Shown here: positions 23,525 through 36,500 of the stretch, one piece after another | Numbering within the stretch: the stretch's first letter is position 1 | Layout: the number at the start of each line of letters is the position of its first letter | From: Arenicola marina | Lineage: Eukaryota > Annelida > Polychaeta > Arenicolidae | DNA length: 64,000 nt | Reading direction: 5' to 3' | Assembly (NCBI GenBank): GCA_964019135.1 | Contig: OZ025260.1 | Span: 34,342,254-34,406,253 of the forward strand | Translations under genes and position numbers: made by a program | The notes under the pieces: model-generated | Database searches by the model: none | Told to the model about the DNA's origin: nothing | What the model saw: only the letters and a program-made list of their open reading frames with translations

Positions 23525-25205
23525 TGGGAGAGGGAGGTAGTTGGTGGGGGAGGTTATCAGCGAGGGAGGTGAACTGTGAGGGAGGTGAACTGCGAGGGAG
23601 GTGATCTGTGAGAAAGGTAATCTGTGAGGGGGGTGATCTGTGAGGGAGGTGATCTGTGAGGAAGGTAATCTGTGATGGGGGTGATCTGTGAGGGGGTGAT
23701 TTGTGAGGGGGTGATCTGTGAGGGGGGTGATCTGTGAGAGGGTGATCTGTGAGGGAGGTGATCTGTGATGGGGGTGATTTGTGAGGGGGTGATCTGTGAA
23801 TGGGTGATCGGTGAGGGAGGTGATCGGTGAGGGAGGTGATCTGTGAGGGAGGTGATCTGGGAGAGGGATGATCCGCCAGGTAGGCGATCTGTGATGGGGG
23901 TGATCAGTGAGGGGGATGATCTGTGAATGGGTGATCTGTGAGGGAGGTGATCTGTGAGGGGGGTGATCTGTGAATGGGTGATCTGTGAGGGAGGTGATCT
24001 GTGAGGGGGGTGATCTGTGAATGGGTTATCTGTGAGGGAGGTGATCGGTGAGGGGGGTGATCTGTGAATGGGTGATCTGTGAGGGAGGTGATCTGTGAGG
24101 GGGGTGGTCAGTGAGGGGGGTGATCGGTGAGGGGGTGATCTGTGAATAGGTGATCTGTGAGGGAGGTGATCTGTGAGGATGGTGATCGGTGAGGGAGGTG
24201 ATCAGTGAGGGAGGTGATCTGTGAGGGAGGTGATCTGTGAGGGGGGTGATCTGTGAGGGAGGTGATCTGTGAGGGGGGTGATCTGTGAGGCGGGTGATTT
24301 GAGGGGAGTGATCGGTGAGGGAGGTAATTTGTGGGGGGGGGATGATCTGTGAGGGAGGTGATCTGAGGGGGGTGATCTGTGAGGGAGGTGATCTGTGAGG
24401 GGGTGATCTGTGAGGGGGTGATCTGTGAGGGGGTTGACCTGAGGATGGTGATCAGTGAGGGAGGTGATCTGAGGGGGTGATCTGTGAGGAGGGTGATCTG
24501 AGGAGGGTGATCTGTGAGGGGGTGATCTGTGAATGGGTTATCTGTGAGGGGGGTGATCTGTGAGGGGGGTGATCCGTGAGTTATATGATCTGTGAGTTAC
24601 ATGATCTGTGAGGGAGGTGATCGGTGAGGAATGTGATCTGTGAGGGAGGTGATCTGTGAGGGCGGTGATCTGTGAGGGAGGTTATATGTGAAAGGGTGAC
24701 CTGTGAGGGAGGGGATCTGTGAGGGAGGTGATCGGTGAGGAATGTGATCTGTGAGGGAGGTGATCCGTGAGTTATATGATCTGTGAGTTACATGATCTGT
24801 GAGGGTGGTGATCGGTGAGGGATGTGATCAGAGAGGGAGGTGATCAGTGAGGGAGGTGTTCTGTAAGGGGGTTGATCTGTGAGTGAGGTGATCTGGGAGG
24901 GAGGTGATCTGTGAGGGAGGTGATTTGTGAGGGATGTGATCGGTGAGAGAGGTGATCGGTAAGGGAGGTGATCTGTGAGGGGGTTGATCTGTGAGTGAGG
25001 GGATCGGTGAGGAAGGTGATCTGTAAGGGAGGTGATCGGTGAGGGAAGTGATCGGTGAGAGAGGTGATCGGTGAGGGATGTGATCAGTGAGGGAGGTGAT
25101 CAGTGATGGAAGTAATCTGTGAGGGGGGTGATCTGTGAGTTAGGTGATCGGTGAGGGGGGTGATCGGTGAGGGGGGTGATCGGTGAGGGATGTGATCAGT
25201 GAGAG
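23525..25205. repeat. 18-bp G-rich minisatellite
   Basis: About 90 units of GTGATCTGTGAGGGAGGT and variants (GGGGGG, CGGTGAG, GAATGG). The plus strand is G-rich and nearly C-free, the minus strand correspondingly C-rich. It lies in the BPI-PAN3 intergenic interval. Confidence 0.95.
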
Positions 25206-26722
25206 AGATCAATATGATTAATATAGCTCTATATTTGTATATGGTATATGGTTCTTTGAGTTGCCAACAAATCTTTAGTATGTATATTACAAAAGTAACA
25301 GATTTATATTGATACATATAGTACCTAGTTGACATGTTTCCGCTGTCTATTTGACACAATGTTAATCATTATTATCAATTGTTTATCCGTTTTATTCCAC
25401 TGTCATTGTACGCACGTTCTAAAAGTGTTATCATATCTTATCTTATCTTGGCTTATCTGATCGTGTCTTATAATACACCTGGCTAGCTGCCATGCTTTGC
25501 ATTGGACACCCGGGCTCAAACAGGAAGTAAGTTGGACCTAGACGTATTGATATAAGCCGGTCTCACCGACTTATAGGGCGGTTCGAGTGCATACCCACGT
25601 ATAATTAATTAATACACTATCCTTGGTGTAATTTAATTAACCCAAGGTTAAGTACTGATCGACAAACAACCAAGATCGTGACCAGGAATTTTGTGACGCC
25701 GCAGATAAAAAAATCTGGCAACACTCCGGACCAAACGACAATTATATTATATATGACCTGAATGCGACGATATATAGTGACAAACCATGTCTCAGTCTTG
25801 GCAATATGGTTCGGACCCAACAACATATGTATATGACATGGATGCGATGCTTGTGACAAACCATGTCAGTCTTAAGCTGACCTGTTCAACCTTGATTGAG
25901 CGCAATAGAAATATATCGAAACTAGAAATATAAGCTTATATCGAAACTAGAAATATATATCTAAATTATAGAAATATATATCGGAATTACAGAAATATAT
26001 ATCGAAATTATAGAAATATATGACTTAATATATATCTAAACAAAGTCATCATCTGTCGAGTGGCAGCCCGATAAACCAAACAAGATCACCAAACGTGAGC
26101 CTATAATCATTAGGTTAATATAATGAGGCTAATCTTTATAGGCCCTTAATTTAGTGTACGCCTAAACATCGACATAAAGCCCAGTAATATTCCTGCAAAG
26201 TTACTTATACAGTTATATTTATAATAGAAATACATGTCTTTATTTTCTAAGTGTAAAGATACATTGTCCCATATATTGTGTATGCCTACATACGTAATAA
26301 ATAACAGCTGGGCATATGTTTAACGCCCGTTTTGGCTCAATTAAAAATGTTTTATCTTATTTTGTGTGGGAAAATGTGGCTTTCTTTGTGTAATATGTCA
26401 TCAACATTCGGACATTGCCGTATAAGAACACATCTAATTCGGGACAAATTAACATTCACACAGTCAGACAATATGTCGATCCGCCATATTCTTTAAAATA
26501 TTTTGAAAATTATAAAATTGTTGTATAAGCAGTTTTAACATGCCAATGTGCTTTCATCCTGCGTGGTCCTGCTCCCACGTTTTGTCCGGAGCCGGTTTCC
26601 TTTTCGAATCTATTAATTAAATGTCTTTAAACTCTGTTAACTATCAAGTGTTTAGTTCTAGAAGGGAGCCCCCCCCCCCCCGCCCTTCTTCCCTTTAAAG
26701 CTGCACTGTTAAAGTCTAGATG

Positions 26723-26756
26723 GCGCGCCCGACGTGAAACAACCAAGTTTACGGTA
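26723..26756. promoter_or_regulatory. Upstream copy of a duplicated CpG-rich motif
   Basis: GCGCGCCCGACGTGAAACAA followed by CCAAGTTTACGGTA here, and a near-identical copy at 27382-27415. The copies lie about 870 and 200 bases before the PAN3 start codon. They may be a promoter element or the remains of a repeat. Confidence 0.35.
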
Positions 26757-27381
26757 CTTTTTGCGTGTCAGAAGATGAAATCTCACAATTAATATTGTGG
26801 CAATTCCCCGCTATTGATGCTCAACACTGATTCAGCTATAATTAAGGCGCTTGAGAGATGAGGTGGGGGGGGGGGGGGGGGTGATAAATGCGTTCACGTC
26901 CCCTCTAAACGCAAGTCCTGGTTCCGCTGAAAAACGAAAGTCAATTTAAGAGCGAAAACGAGTCGAACGGAACGAATAATATAAATGACGTACGTTTCCC
27001 AGTGATTTGATTTTTTTGCCTTTCTCGTTATTTCTAGAATGAAAACCCTAGAATTGTTCAGACTGAAATTGAAAATAAATTGAACACGAAATTGGTCCAC
27101 ACAATGGGCTTCGATCATAATTGTAATTATAAAGATCGACCGATCGAGGCATACATACGCAATTTGTGCAATAAAACAAGAACATTTATCTTGAAGAGCA
27201 ATTTTTAATCAAAGAAATGCGTCGGTCATATTTAATTTTTTTTTTTTAGGAACGGTGATTTTTTTGACGGAATTTAAAACTGTTTATTTGAAACAACGGG
27301 TGAAGAAAATTATGCAAAATGTAATTTTAACAGCTAATGTGAAATTGCATCTTTCTTCGTTTACGTTATGATGCCTAAAGC

Positions 27382-27415
27382 GCGCGCCCGACGTGAAACA
27401 ACAAAGTTTACGGTA
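27382..27415. promoter_or_regulatory. Proximal copy of the duplicated CpG-rich motif
   Basis: Same direction and nearly the same bases as 26723-26756 (one substitution in the ACAAC(C/A)AAG part). Its place just ahead of the likely PAN3 transcription start makes a regulatory role reasonable, though the sequence alone cannot show it. Confidence 0.35.
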
Positions 27416-27595
27416 ATATTCGCTGACCCACAATGCAACGCACTTTTTTAGGTGCGCACGCATTCGCTGTGTACAGATGAAAGAAGATAGGATTTACAAA
27501 TTTCAAATTCAACCACATTTTCGCTTCTTAGGAGTCTCTGATTGCCGTGTCTGATGTGAAGTCCAACCCCGAACATTAAATCGAGCCTTTGAAAC

Positions 27596-30500
27596 ATGAG
27601 CAGCGGGGCGTCCTTCGTCAAGAAGACCGCGCTCTGCCGCTACTTCGCCGCAAATGGCACTTGTTATTATGGCAGCGATTGCCAGTTTCTTCACGAAAAT
27701 CCACGACCACGGGGTAAATTGTCCCCATCAAATCACTCAAGTCCTCCTGTAATCAGCGAAAATCAGAGTAAGGTTATTCTGGTTTAAGCATGATCTGTCA
27801 AAGTTTACAGTTGTACTTTAGTTTTCGAATGACCCCTTTATGTGACACTGATAATAATAGATGTTGCTGTATGGTAGAATTTTCAATGTTCACGTTCAGA
27901 AGTTTCATTTGAAACCGAAATCAGAATGTAAATAAGACTTAGTAAGACTTACTTAAGATCTAAGAACTTACTTAAGACTCTTTTAACCTTTGGGAAAATT
28001 GTCAGTTGGCTTCAAGCAAGTGGTAGTTGTTGCATTCTTGCATTTTTATTATAATAGTTATGGTAATGTTGCTAATCGTATATGTGATTATAGTGAATTT
28101 ACTTAACAGTTTTTATCATGTTAAGCTTATTATTATACAGAGTAGACAGACAAAGCATTTGGAGTAGCCAGCACATTGTCATTGTGAACTATTTTCCCTT
28201 ATAACATATTTAATATGAAAAAAGTAGACAGCGCAAGTTGTACTAGTAGCGTTATCGCTGGCCGCTAGGGCTTGTGGAGTATTCTGCATAGTGTAGACTA
28301 TAGATAGAACAGCCTTATGGTCTTCCCACACCATTGATAGCTGTAGAAAAGCATAGCTTTGTTTTAGAATTGTTTCAGGTTTTGCTAGACTTGCAGGTAT
28401 AATGCTATAGCGATATAGTCTATTCAGACACCATATTTTGAATGGGGTTCAGGCGCACCGGAAGAAATAATCATTGGGCGAACGCACATTTTTGGCAATG
28501 TACAGATTTTACATCACATCAACCCTTCTCCAAACCGAGCAATGAATTAGTGTACACTTATAATGGCCAAACGACCAGGGTGTAGAGCCTGGATTTTTGC
28601 TGATATTCATGCAGATTTTGCATATGGCCAATTTACCGCTGGGAGCCCCGTAATGAGCATTGATAACACAGATTTTAATGGCAATGAGGGTGTAGAGCAA
28701 GGATATTTGCGGATATTCATGCGGCCCGAATTTCATGCACTTTCGTTTATGATTATGAATTTATTGTTTAATTTCTAGTTTTCACCCATTTACTGGCGGA
28801 TAACTCGCATATATGGCCAATTAAGAACAGCATTATAACAATCCACAACACAATGCCACATCCTTTGATAGCAACTTGTTAATTTCGTCGGCTTATTAAA
28901 TTATTTCGACTTCCCTGCCATCTGGAACTGGTAGCCCTTTGATAACAACTCCATAGTCACATTGGCACATAATTGAATCCTGGCTTCTTCTTTGCCAAAG
29001 CTGTCTTTAGCGGTTGTCACTGTCTACCCGCCTAAAGGTTTCAGTACAGCAATCCAACCAATTGATTGATTATGGATATCTTGGATAAATTAGGAGTAAA
29101 AGGAGTTGTTGGTCTGTTAATTATCTCGATAAACTTTCGCTGCCTATTCTTCCATACAATCGTTCACACTAACCCAGACCAGTGTATACAACTCCGCAAT
29201 AGCCTAGCGGTCACTCTGGCGAGATGGCGCGAACAACAACATATAGTCTGATCACTGCAGGCTAATGTCCTTGGCTTTACTACATACCAATTATATAGCT
29301 TTGATAACATATGGCATTAGATTTTGGAAACACAGAGGACAAAATTCATTCACCAACCAGGTGACCAGCTTTGTTAATACTGATCGTCTAGGGTAAAATA
29401 CGTTTTTCACCATGGCTAACCAGGTTAGTGGGAGTATACATCTATAAGTTGGTTTGGACAGCAGGTTTTGGTAAGAGGGGAGTAAGGTTTATGTGGTTTG
29501 GACACTTGTATGATAAGATTGCGCCACAAATGCTGCAGATAGGATTCCAGATAAACATGATAAACCTGCTGTGGCCAGCACACAATCATTATTGTGGCAT
29601 TCTGCATATATATACTTTTAAGCTACTGGTAATAGATAAATAAAACATTTGTATTTAAGGGAATAAGTTTTTTGAATATTTTTCTTTGTGTCTTAAATTT
29701 TATGATAAGAAATAAGTACATTGGTTGGTTCTGATTTATACATTATTTCTATCACATTTCGATATTATTTTAAATTTGTATGTGAGTTATCATTACTCTG
29801 TTGTATTGGTTATAAGCATAAGCATATCTGTATTGTATCAAGTATGTACAACTGCAGCAAATGTAATATTAACCAATGGTTTTAATATATGATATACCAG
29901 TATCAACTTTGGTTGACAATAAATGATTCTGCCAACTGAACCTATTGTTAAGATAATCACCTAACTATGGAGTAAAACAACATGACAAAAGCCATAATCT
30001 GTCTAGCAAATGGACAAAAGCAGCTTGGACTTGTGTATAATATATAGAAATCATTCCACTGACATCTTTCAGATTCTAAAAAAATTGTTTTTCTTTCAGT
30101 GGATGGCAATAATGGAGACCAGTACTTTAGTGCAACATTTGTTGCATCTAATGGAATAGGGGACTTTGGAGCATTTTCTGCTGTAAGGAAATGATATGTC
30201 TCCCTTTAAATTCACCAGCAGCAATATACAACTGTTTACCATAGTTATCATTCACTTGAATAACTGCCATGTTGTATTCCTCTGTTTTTACAACAACAGC
30301 TGTAGCAGATAATAAATAATAATACAATTAGAAGCATTATTTGGATCATGTCCTTCTGCATCATATAACATATAAGAATCAAAGCAGTGTGCAATAGCAT
30401 TAATAGACGAAAGTATTATTCACAGTTATAGTTCCAATATTATGGTTACCGGGTACTTGCAGAAAAATGCTCGCAGCAGTCCGCTTGGTCCTGGCATGGA

Positions 30501-33500
30501 GAATGCTGGTGGGACTGGTAAGGGAGGTCTCTTCCTCCCAGGTCAATCAGCATCGTCAGCTGATGACTCTACCCTCAGTGAGCAGATTGGTGGTCTCACC
30601 ATTACCAGCCAGATGTCTGGCAAGACTGCAAGTCAAGATATGAGAAGTCTGGATGTGAGTAAAAAGTACAGGGATCCGGATAGGTAATATTACTCGTGAA
30701 TTGTGAAAGAGTGGGGTCATCATGGTACTGGTGTGTTGCCAGATATGGTGTATGTTTGGAGTTTTGCTGTCAGATATGTATCTACCACATATTGATTGCA
30801 TTCATGTCTGGGGAGGATATATAAGTGCTGTAAGCCATATATATAAATCCTGTTTAAACGTCAGAAATAATCCTTATAATAACAGAATGGAATAACTAAT
30901 GAATGATAATTACCTTTGATCAATGTTATGGTTGCGCCATTTTCTCTTGGTGCTATTCGTCGATGTTTTCAAATTGCTTCCATTTATTCATAATCATTGT
31001 TATTTCTGACTTTTCTGCAGAGTACCAATGTGGGCGCTCCCGAATTTGTGCCCAAAGCCAGCACTGCTTCTCGGAACTCTACCGGTATGACCCACAGCAC
31101 GAGCACGCCGTCCTTCATGTCCAGCTATGGGGCGGTGTCCGGCGTGGGGGGCAACAACCTGGGTCCCCACACCATCCCACAGGGTCAGCATCCACCAGCC
31201 TGCCACCCTCATAGACATGTACATGTATAGGACGAAATACACAGCTTTCTGATGTTCTGACATGTTTGTTGCCTTGCCCGCTTCTGTTATATTGGTTGCC
31301 CTCTGTGTCTTATGCTATTGAAATGGGGATTTTAAGATTCCGCTTTCCCGATTAAAAATCATTTATCCTGCATTTGCACCTAACCAGTATTCTAATTGGG
31401 TTTTGTACCGATGGTTATGTGTATAAAGGTCTACCTGCTTTGGAACACTTGATACGTCCATCTAAGGATAATGCCGTTATTGTTTAACATATCTCGGGCA
31501 TACCATGAATGGTGTACTCTGTATTTCAGGTCCGCCCTATTCCACGGCCAGTCCCATCAATAGTCCCCACCTCAGTCCCCAGGGGTCGCCACTGAGCCAC
31601 CGGCGGAAGTCCCCCGTCCCCCAGTTGGCCTCGCTGACGGCCACGCCACCCACGACGGCTGCCAACCCGACTGTGCAGGTAACCCCCTCCCCCCGTACAC
31701 AATAACTAAACGGCCCAGCTCCACACACATCGACTCCCTCTCCTCAGACAAAAAATGCCCTTTCCCCCTCACGACGCACAAACTGACCCTCCGCCCCCCT
31801 CCCCCCACACAGACAGTGACCATGTCCCTTGGCAGTTAATACCCGATTGTTCGTACACGTCGTTGCTTTTGTCGCTAATACCAAATGTGGCTCTTCTGCC
31901 CAAGGAGACATATATATAGACTTTAGTTCAGAACGATGACCAATCATTGAAGTGGTCTCTGAATTTTGTTGTTTTTCTTCCAGGAAAATGTTGGAGGTAC
32001 GACGTATTTCTACCGACAGGAAGACATTGAGACCCACCACCAGGGAGTGGTAAGTGACGTCTCTGTGATATGTTAGACATTGAGACCCACCACCAGAGAG
32101 TGGTAAGTGACGTCTCTGTGATATGTTAGACATTGAGACCCACCACCAGGGAGTGGTAAGTGACGTCTCTGTGATATGTTAGACATTGAGACCCACCACC
32201 AGAGAGTGGTAAGTGACGTCTCTGTGATATGTTGGACATTGAGACCCACCACCAGGGAGTGGTAAGTGACGTCTCTGTGATATGTTAGACATTGAGACCT
32301 ACCACCAGGGAGTGGTAAGTGACGTCTCTGTGATATGTTAAACTTCATGTATTATGTCGACTGTGTTTTCCTGAAAATTGGGACATCCTTAAGTGGAATT
32401 TTCTATTGCCGCCCTGTGTGTTAAATTATTGTGGGAGACACGTTTTGAAACAAATTTAGTATGAAAATGTGAGCTTTACACAACAAGGACGTATGGCCTC
32501 TTTAGTTATCATGAGTCTTGTCTGTCCAGGTGTTGCCGAACTTCACCATGTACCCGGGAATCCTGCCGCACATGGCTCACATGAAGCCCAAGAATAACCA
32601 GGCCTCCTTCTTCATGCCTGATGAACTCAAGATGGTATGAAGTACAGCGACGTGGCAATGTACATGTTAAGAGGAGGCGCTTTCCCTGCCAAAGATGCAT
32701 TGTTAAAAACACTGCATTAAACCCATGCTACAAGTTCCAGATCAAACCTTTTCTTTAATTCTGTATTTGATTGTTCGCTATATCCGAGCGTCGTTAAATA
32801 AGCAATAAGGCACTTTGAAGACCACTACGGCCTTCTGGGACTAAATATCTCTGGAGCTTTGAAGAGTACTGATCGACATTGTGGATCAGTGTTGTGATAT
32901 GGTTAGGTGAGCTGTGACCTGAATGACCTCTATCGTGGTTGACGTTGCAGGAGATCCTCAACAGACATTGTATGACAATGGTCCAGATTGATCCCGAGCA
33001 CAATCCAGGTAACGCGGGGCTGACACGTAATCCTGGCCGTGTACAGTCATTTAATTTATTCTTTGTCATATATCGAATGAACATTTAATATATTTGTTGG
33101 GAGTTCGTTCACGACATGGCTATTTGTTCTGATGGCACCATACGGCCTTACAGGACGATAAAGCCACATCAAAGCATATATTCTGTTGGCATGCCGTGTG
33201 CAGAGGTGTGTCTTGTCTTCATAATGTAAATTACCGGTATATTCTGAACAGAAACCGTGTGCGGTGGACAATATTTCCACACATTTTTCATTATATACGT
33301 TACCGGTATATTCAGTATATAAATCGCGGGCGGTCGATAATTTCCAGATTTTTCGCATACGGTAAATTACCGGTATACTCTGTAGATATCCCGCGGGCGG
33401 TCGACAACTACCAGGGTCTGTTTCCATTGGAACCTCCGTCGACTCACATGAGGAAGTCGAACACGTTTGGATACCAGACGACCGTCTACAAGGCCACAAA

Positions 33501-36500
33501 TACCAAAGATGGACTCATCTACTGTCTGCGACGGATACATGGTAAGGGCTTCATCTCGCACGCAACGCCTGGATCTAAAGGGACTGGGTCGTTTTTATAC
33601 TCGGAGAAATGTGAAAAGAAGGAGGAACCCAATAGTAACTGATTGGTAGTAATTATAAGTCCACCGTAGATGTGTATTCAACCATTTGTCCTTTGTTTTT
33701 TTGGACTTTGCTGAATGGTGTTCCCTTAGTATGAATAGAATACGACATGTACGAATAGTTCGGTTTTTGAATGACCAGGCGGCATGGGGCATCCTGCTAT
33801 CTTGGTGTGGAGGGTTCGACTCGTTACCTTGCGAACAAGTCGCAGGTTCGAACCCTGGGACGTGGATCTGATTGTTTCAGTCAACCCGAATTCATGGTAT
33901 TTGATGCTTCCATGAACCCGTATCAGTAAGTCTTACTTCTTATACATATTCACGAGGTGCTTCTTCCAGGGTACCGACTGATGAACAGCAAGAATGCCGA
34001 CCTGTGGAAGTGCATTGACCTCTGGAAGAAGATGCAGCAATCCAACATCGTTCAGCTTCGAGAGGTCTTCACCACGAAGGCATTTGGCGATCACTGTGAG
34101 TGGCATTCATTACGGTACTTGTCGGTTAATTACGATATTGTTGCCCAAATGTTTGATGACGATAATGTCGTCCATATGGTTAATGCCGATAATGTCGTCT
34201 ATCGGGTAATTGACGATAATGTCGTCTATCTGGTTAATGACGATAATGTCATTCTGGTTAATGATGATGATGTCGTCCCTCAGGTTAATGATGATAATGT
34301 CGTCCATCTGGTTAAGATGTTGCCTATCTGGGTAATGACGATAATGTCATTCTGGTTAATGCCGAAAATGTCATTCTGGTTAATGACGATAATGCCATTT
34401 TGGTTAATGACGATAATGTCGTTCTGGTTAATGTCTATCTGGTTAATAACGATAATGTCATTCTGGTTAATGATGATAATGTCATCTATCTGGTTAATGA
34501 CGATGATGTCATTCTGGTTAATGACTAATGTCTATCGGGTTAATGGCGATAATGTCATTCTGGTTAATGATGATAATGTCGTCCATCTGGTTAATGGCAA
34601 TAATGTCGTCCATCTGGTTAATGGCAATAATGTCGTCCATCTGGTTAATGACAATAATGTCCTGGTTAATGACGATAATGTAATTCTGGGTAATGACGAT
34701 TGTGTCGTCTATCTGGATAATGAGATAATGCCACTGTTATGATTATAAGCGATAATGTCATCCATCTGATTAATGGCAATGCTGACGTTCGTTAGTGAAT
34801 AAATCTAAAGTGAAGAATACATAAAAGTGAAACGATTGTGAATAATGCGCACGTTTATGAGGAGGGCGTTCCTAGGTCAGTAAGCAGACTGAGCTGCAGA
34901 TCAACAGGTCGTGGGTTCGCGCCCTGGTACCTGCATCTAGAGCATCTTTCATCGAACTCGACTTTATTGTCCCGGGAGGCCTTTTGGGCCTTGTTCAGCC
35001 TTTCATGTGTAAAAGAAAAGTGGCCTTAGACACTAGACGCTACGTGGAACATTTGTTACCGGGTTCAAGCACAGGTGCCTCAATCGTGGGTGGGTGGGGC
35101 GGGAGGGGGGTGGGGGCCGGCTTCACACATATGTCATATAAAGAGAGAAGGTAGGCAAAGCATTTTGCAGCCAGAAAACTCAGCCCGAACAACATCGGTC
35201 GATTTCGTCAACAAAATGCCACGACTGCGCGGTTTCTTCGCTTCACTCAATGCCTCGCCACTTTACTCACGAAAATATCACGTAATCCCATTCAAACACA
35301 CCTTCAAATCGCTGCATCAAGACATTTTTTCGCCAACTTTACGCGATTTTCACTGATGCCACTCACCATGGCCGTTGAGGTTTGTCAGTAACGCAGCGAG
35401 TATTTTGGAGCGTTCTCATTGGTTGTAACTGCTCTGTGGCTATCAGCCTTCTGATTGGTCAGAAAGAATCTGGCGGCTTTTTTTAAAATACATGCCTATA
35501 AAGTACACAGAGACGAAGTGAGGGGGGACGGGGGTTGAGCTCGGGGGCGGAGGAGGGGGAGTTACACTATTACACAAAAGTGATGGGGGGCAATTTCCGC
35601 GGTTGTCTTGATGCCTGAGAGAGCGGATATTTGTGGCTCTGGGGCGAGGGACTATGAAGTTTTTGATGACCGGGGAAGTGGGGGGCGGGGGCTCCACTGA
35701 ATACTTCTTACCGGGGGGCGGGTCCACGCCAAAAAAAAAGGCGGGGGGGGGTCACGGCTCAGATGGCCTACATTTTGCATTGAAAAAACGGCATTGGTCC
35801 TCAAAAAAGGGGGGACGTTCCCCTTTCGAGCAGATTTTCAAATTGGCGGATTTTGGCAGTGAAAAAAAGGGGGGAGGGCTTTACCGCGGACCCCCCCTAA
35901 ACTCAGGAATATATTCAGTACCCACCCCCCCCACCGGGAGGGCAAGGGGGGGGGGGAGGGGTCGTGTGGCCTAGTTCACGAAGCATTTTCAGTGCATTTG
36001 TAAATTTATGTCCTAACAATGACAATGAAAGTCAGTGAGCTCATGGGCGGCTGGATCAAAGAAATAAAAAACTGTACGATCCTCAATGTCGAATGTTGAA
36101 TTTTCAAATATCTCTGTGTCGTGTGTCGCCATTTACCCGTGCAGACCCCTATAAACTTTAATGCCAAAGGCACGACTCGATCAGCGCTACTTATTCTAAC
36201 GCCGTATCACCCCCTGCGAAAACTATTACTACATGTTAATCGATACGAGTACTTAAGGCGGGAGTACCAGTGATGGAACAGCCTGCAATGTAATTTGCAT
36301 ATGGACGAAGGAGCTTGCGAGAAAACGGCACACGCGAGGTTACAACCAATCAGAAGGCTATAAGAAATGCGCTGCGGCAGTCAACGGCCATGGTGAGCCG
36401 CATCAGTGAAAATCGAGTAAAGTTGGCGGAAAAATGTCTTGATGCAGCGATTTGAAGGTGTTTTTGAATGGGATTACGTGATATTTTCGTGAGTAAAGTG

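Larger units (their letters stand above)
25206..27595. other. PAN3 5' flanking region, no gene recognised
   Basis: AT-rich spacer with a small degenerate repeat of AGAAATATATATC-like units at 25905-26040 and homopolymer runs (C at 26671-26680, G at 26866-26881). A duplicated motif close to PAN3 is listed separately. The short open frames show no family resemblance. Confidence 0.5.
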
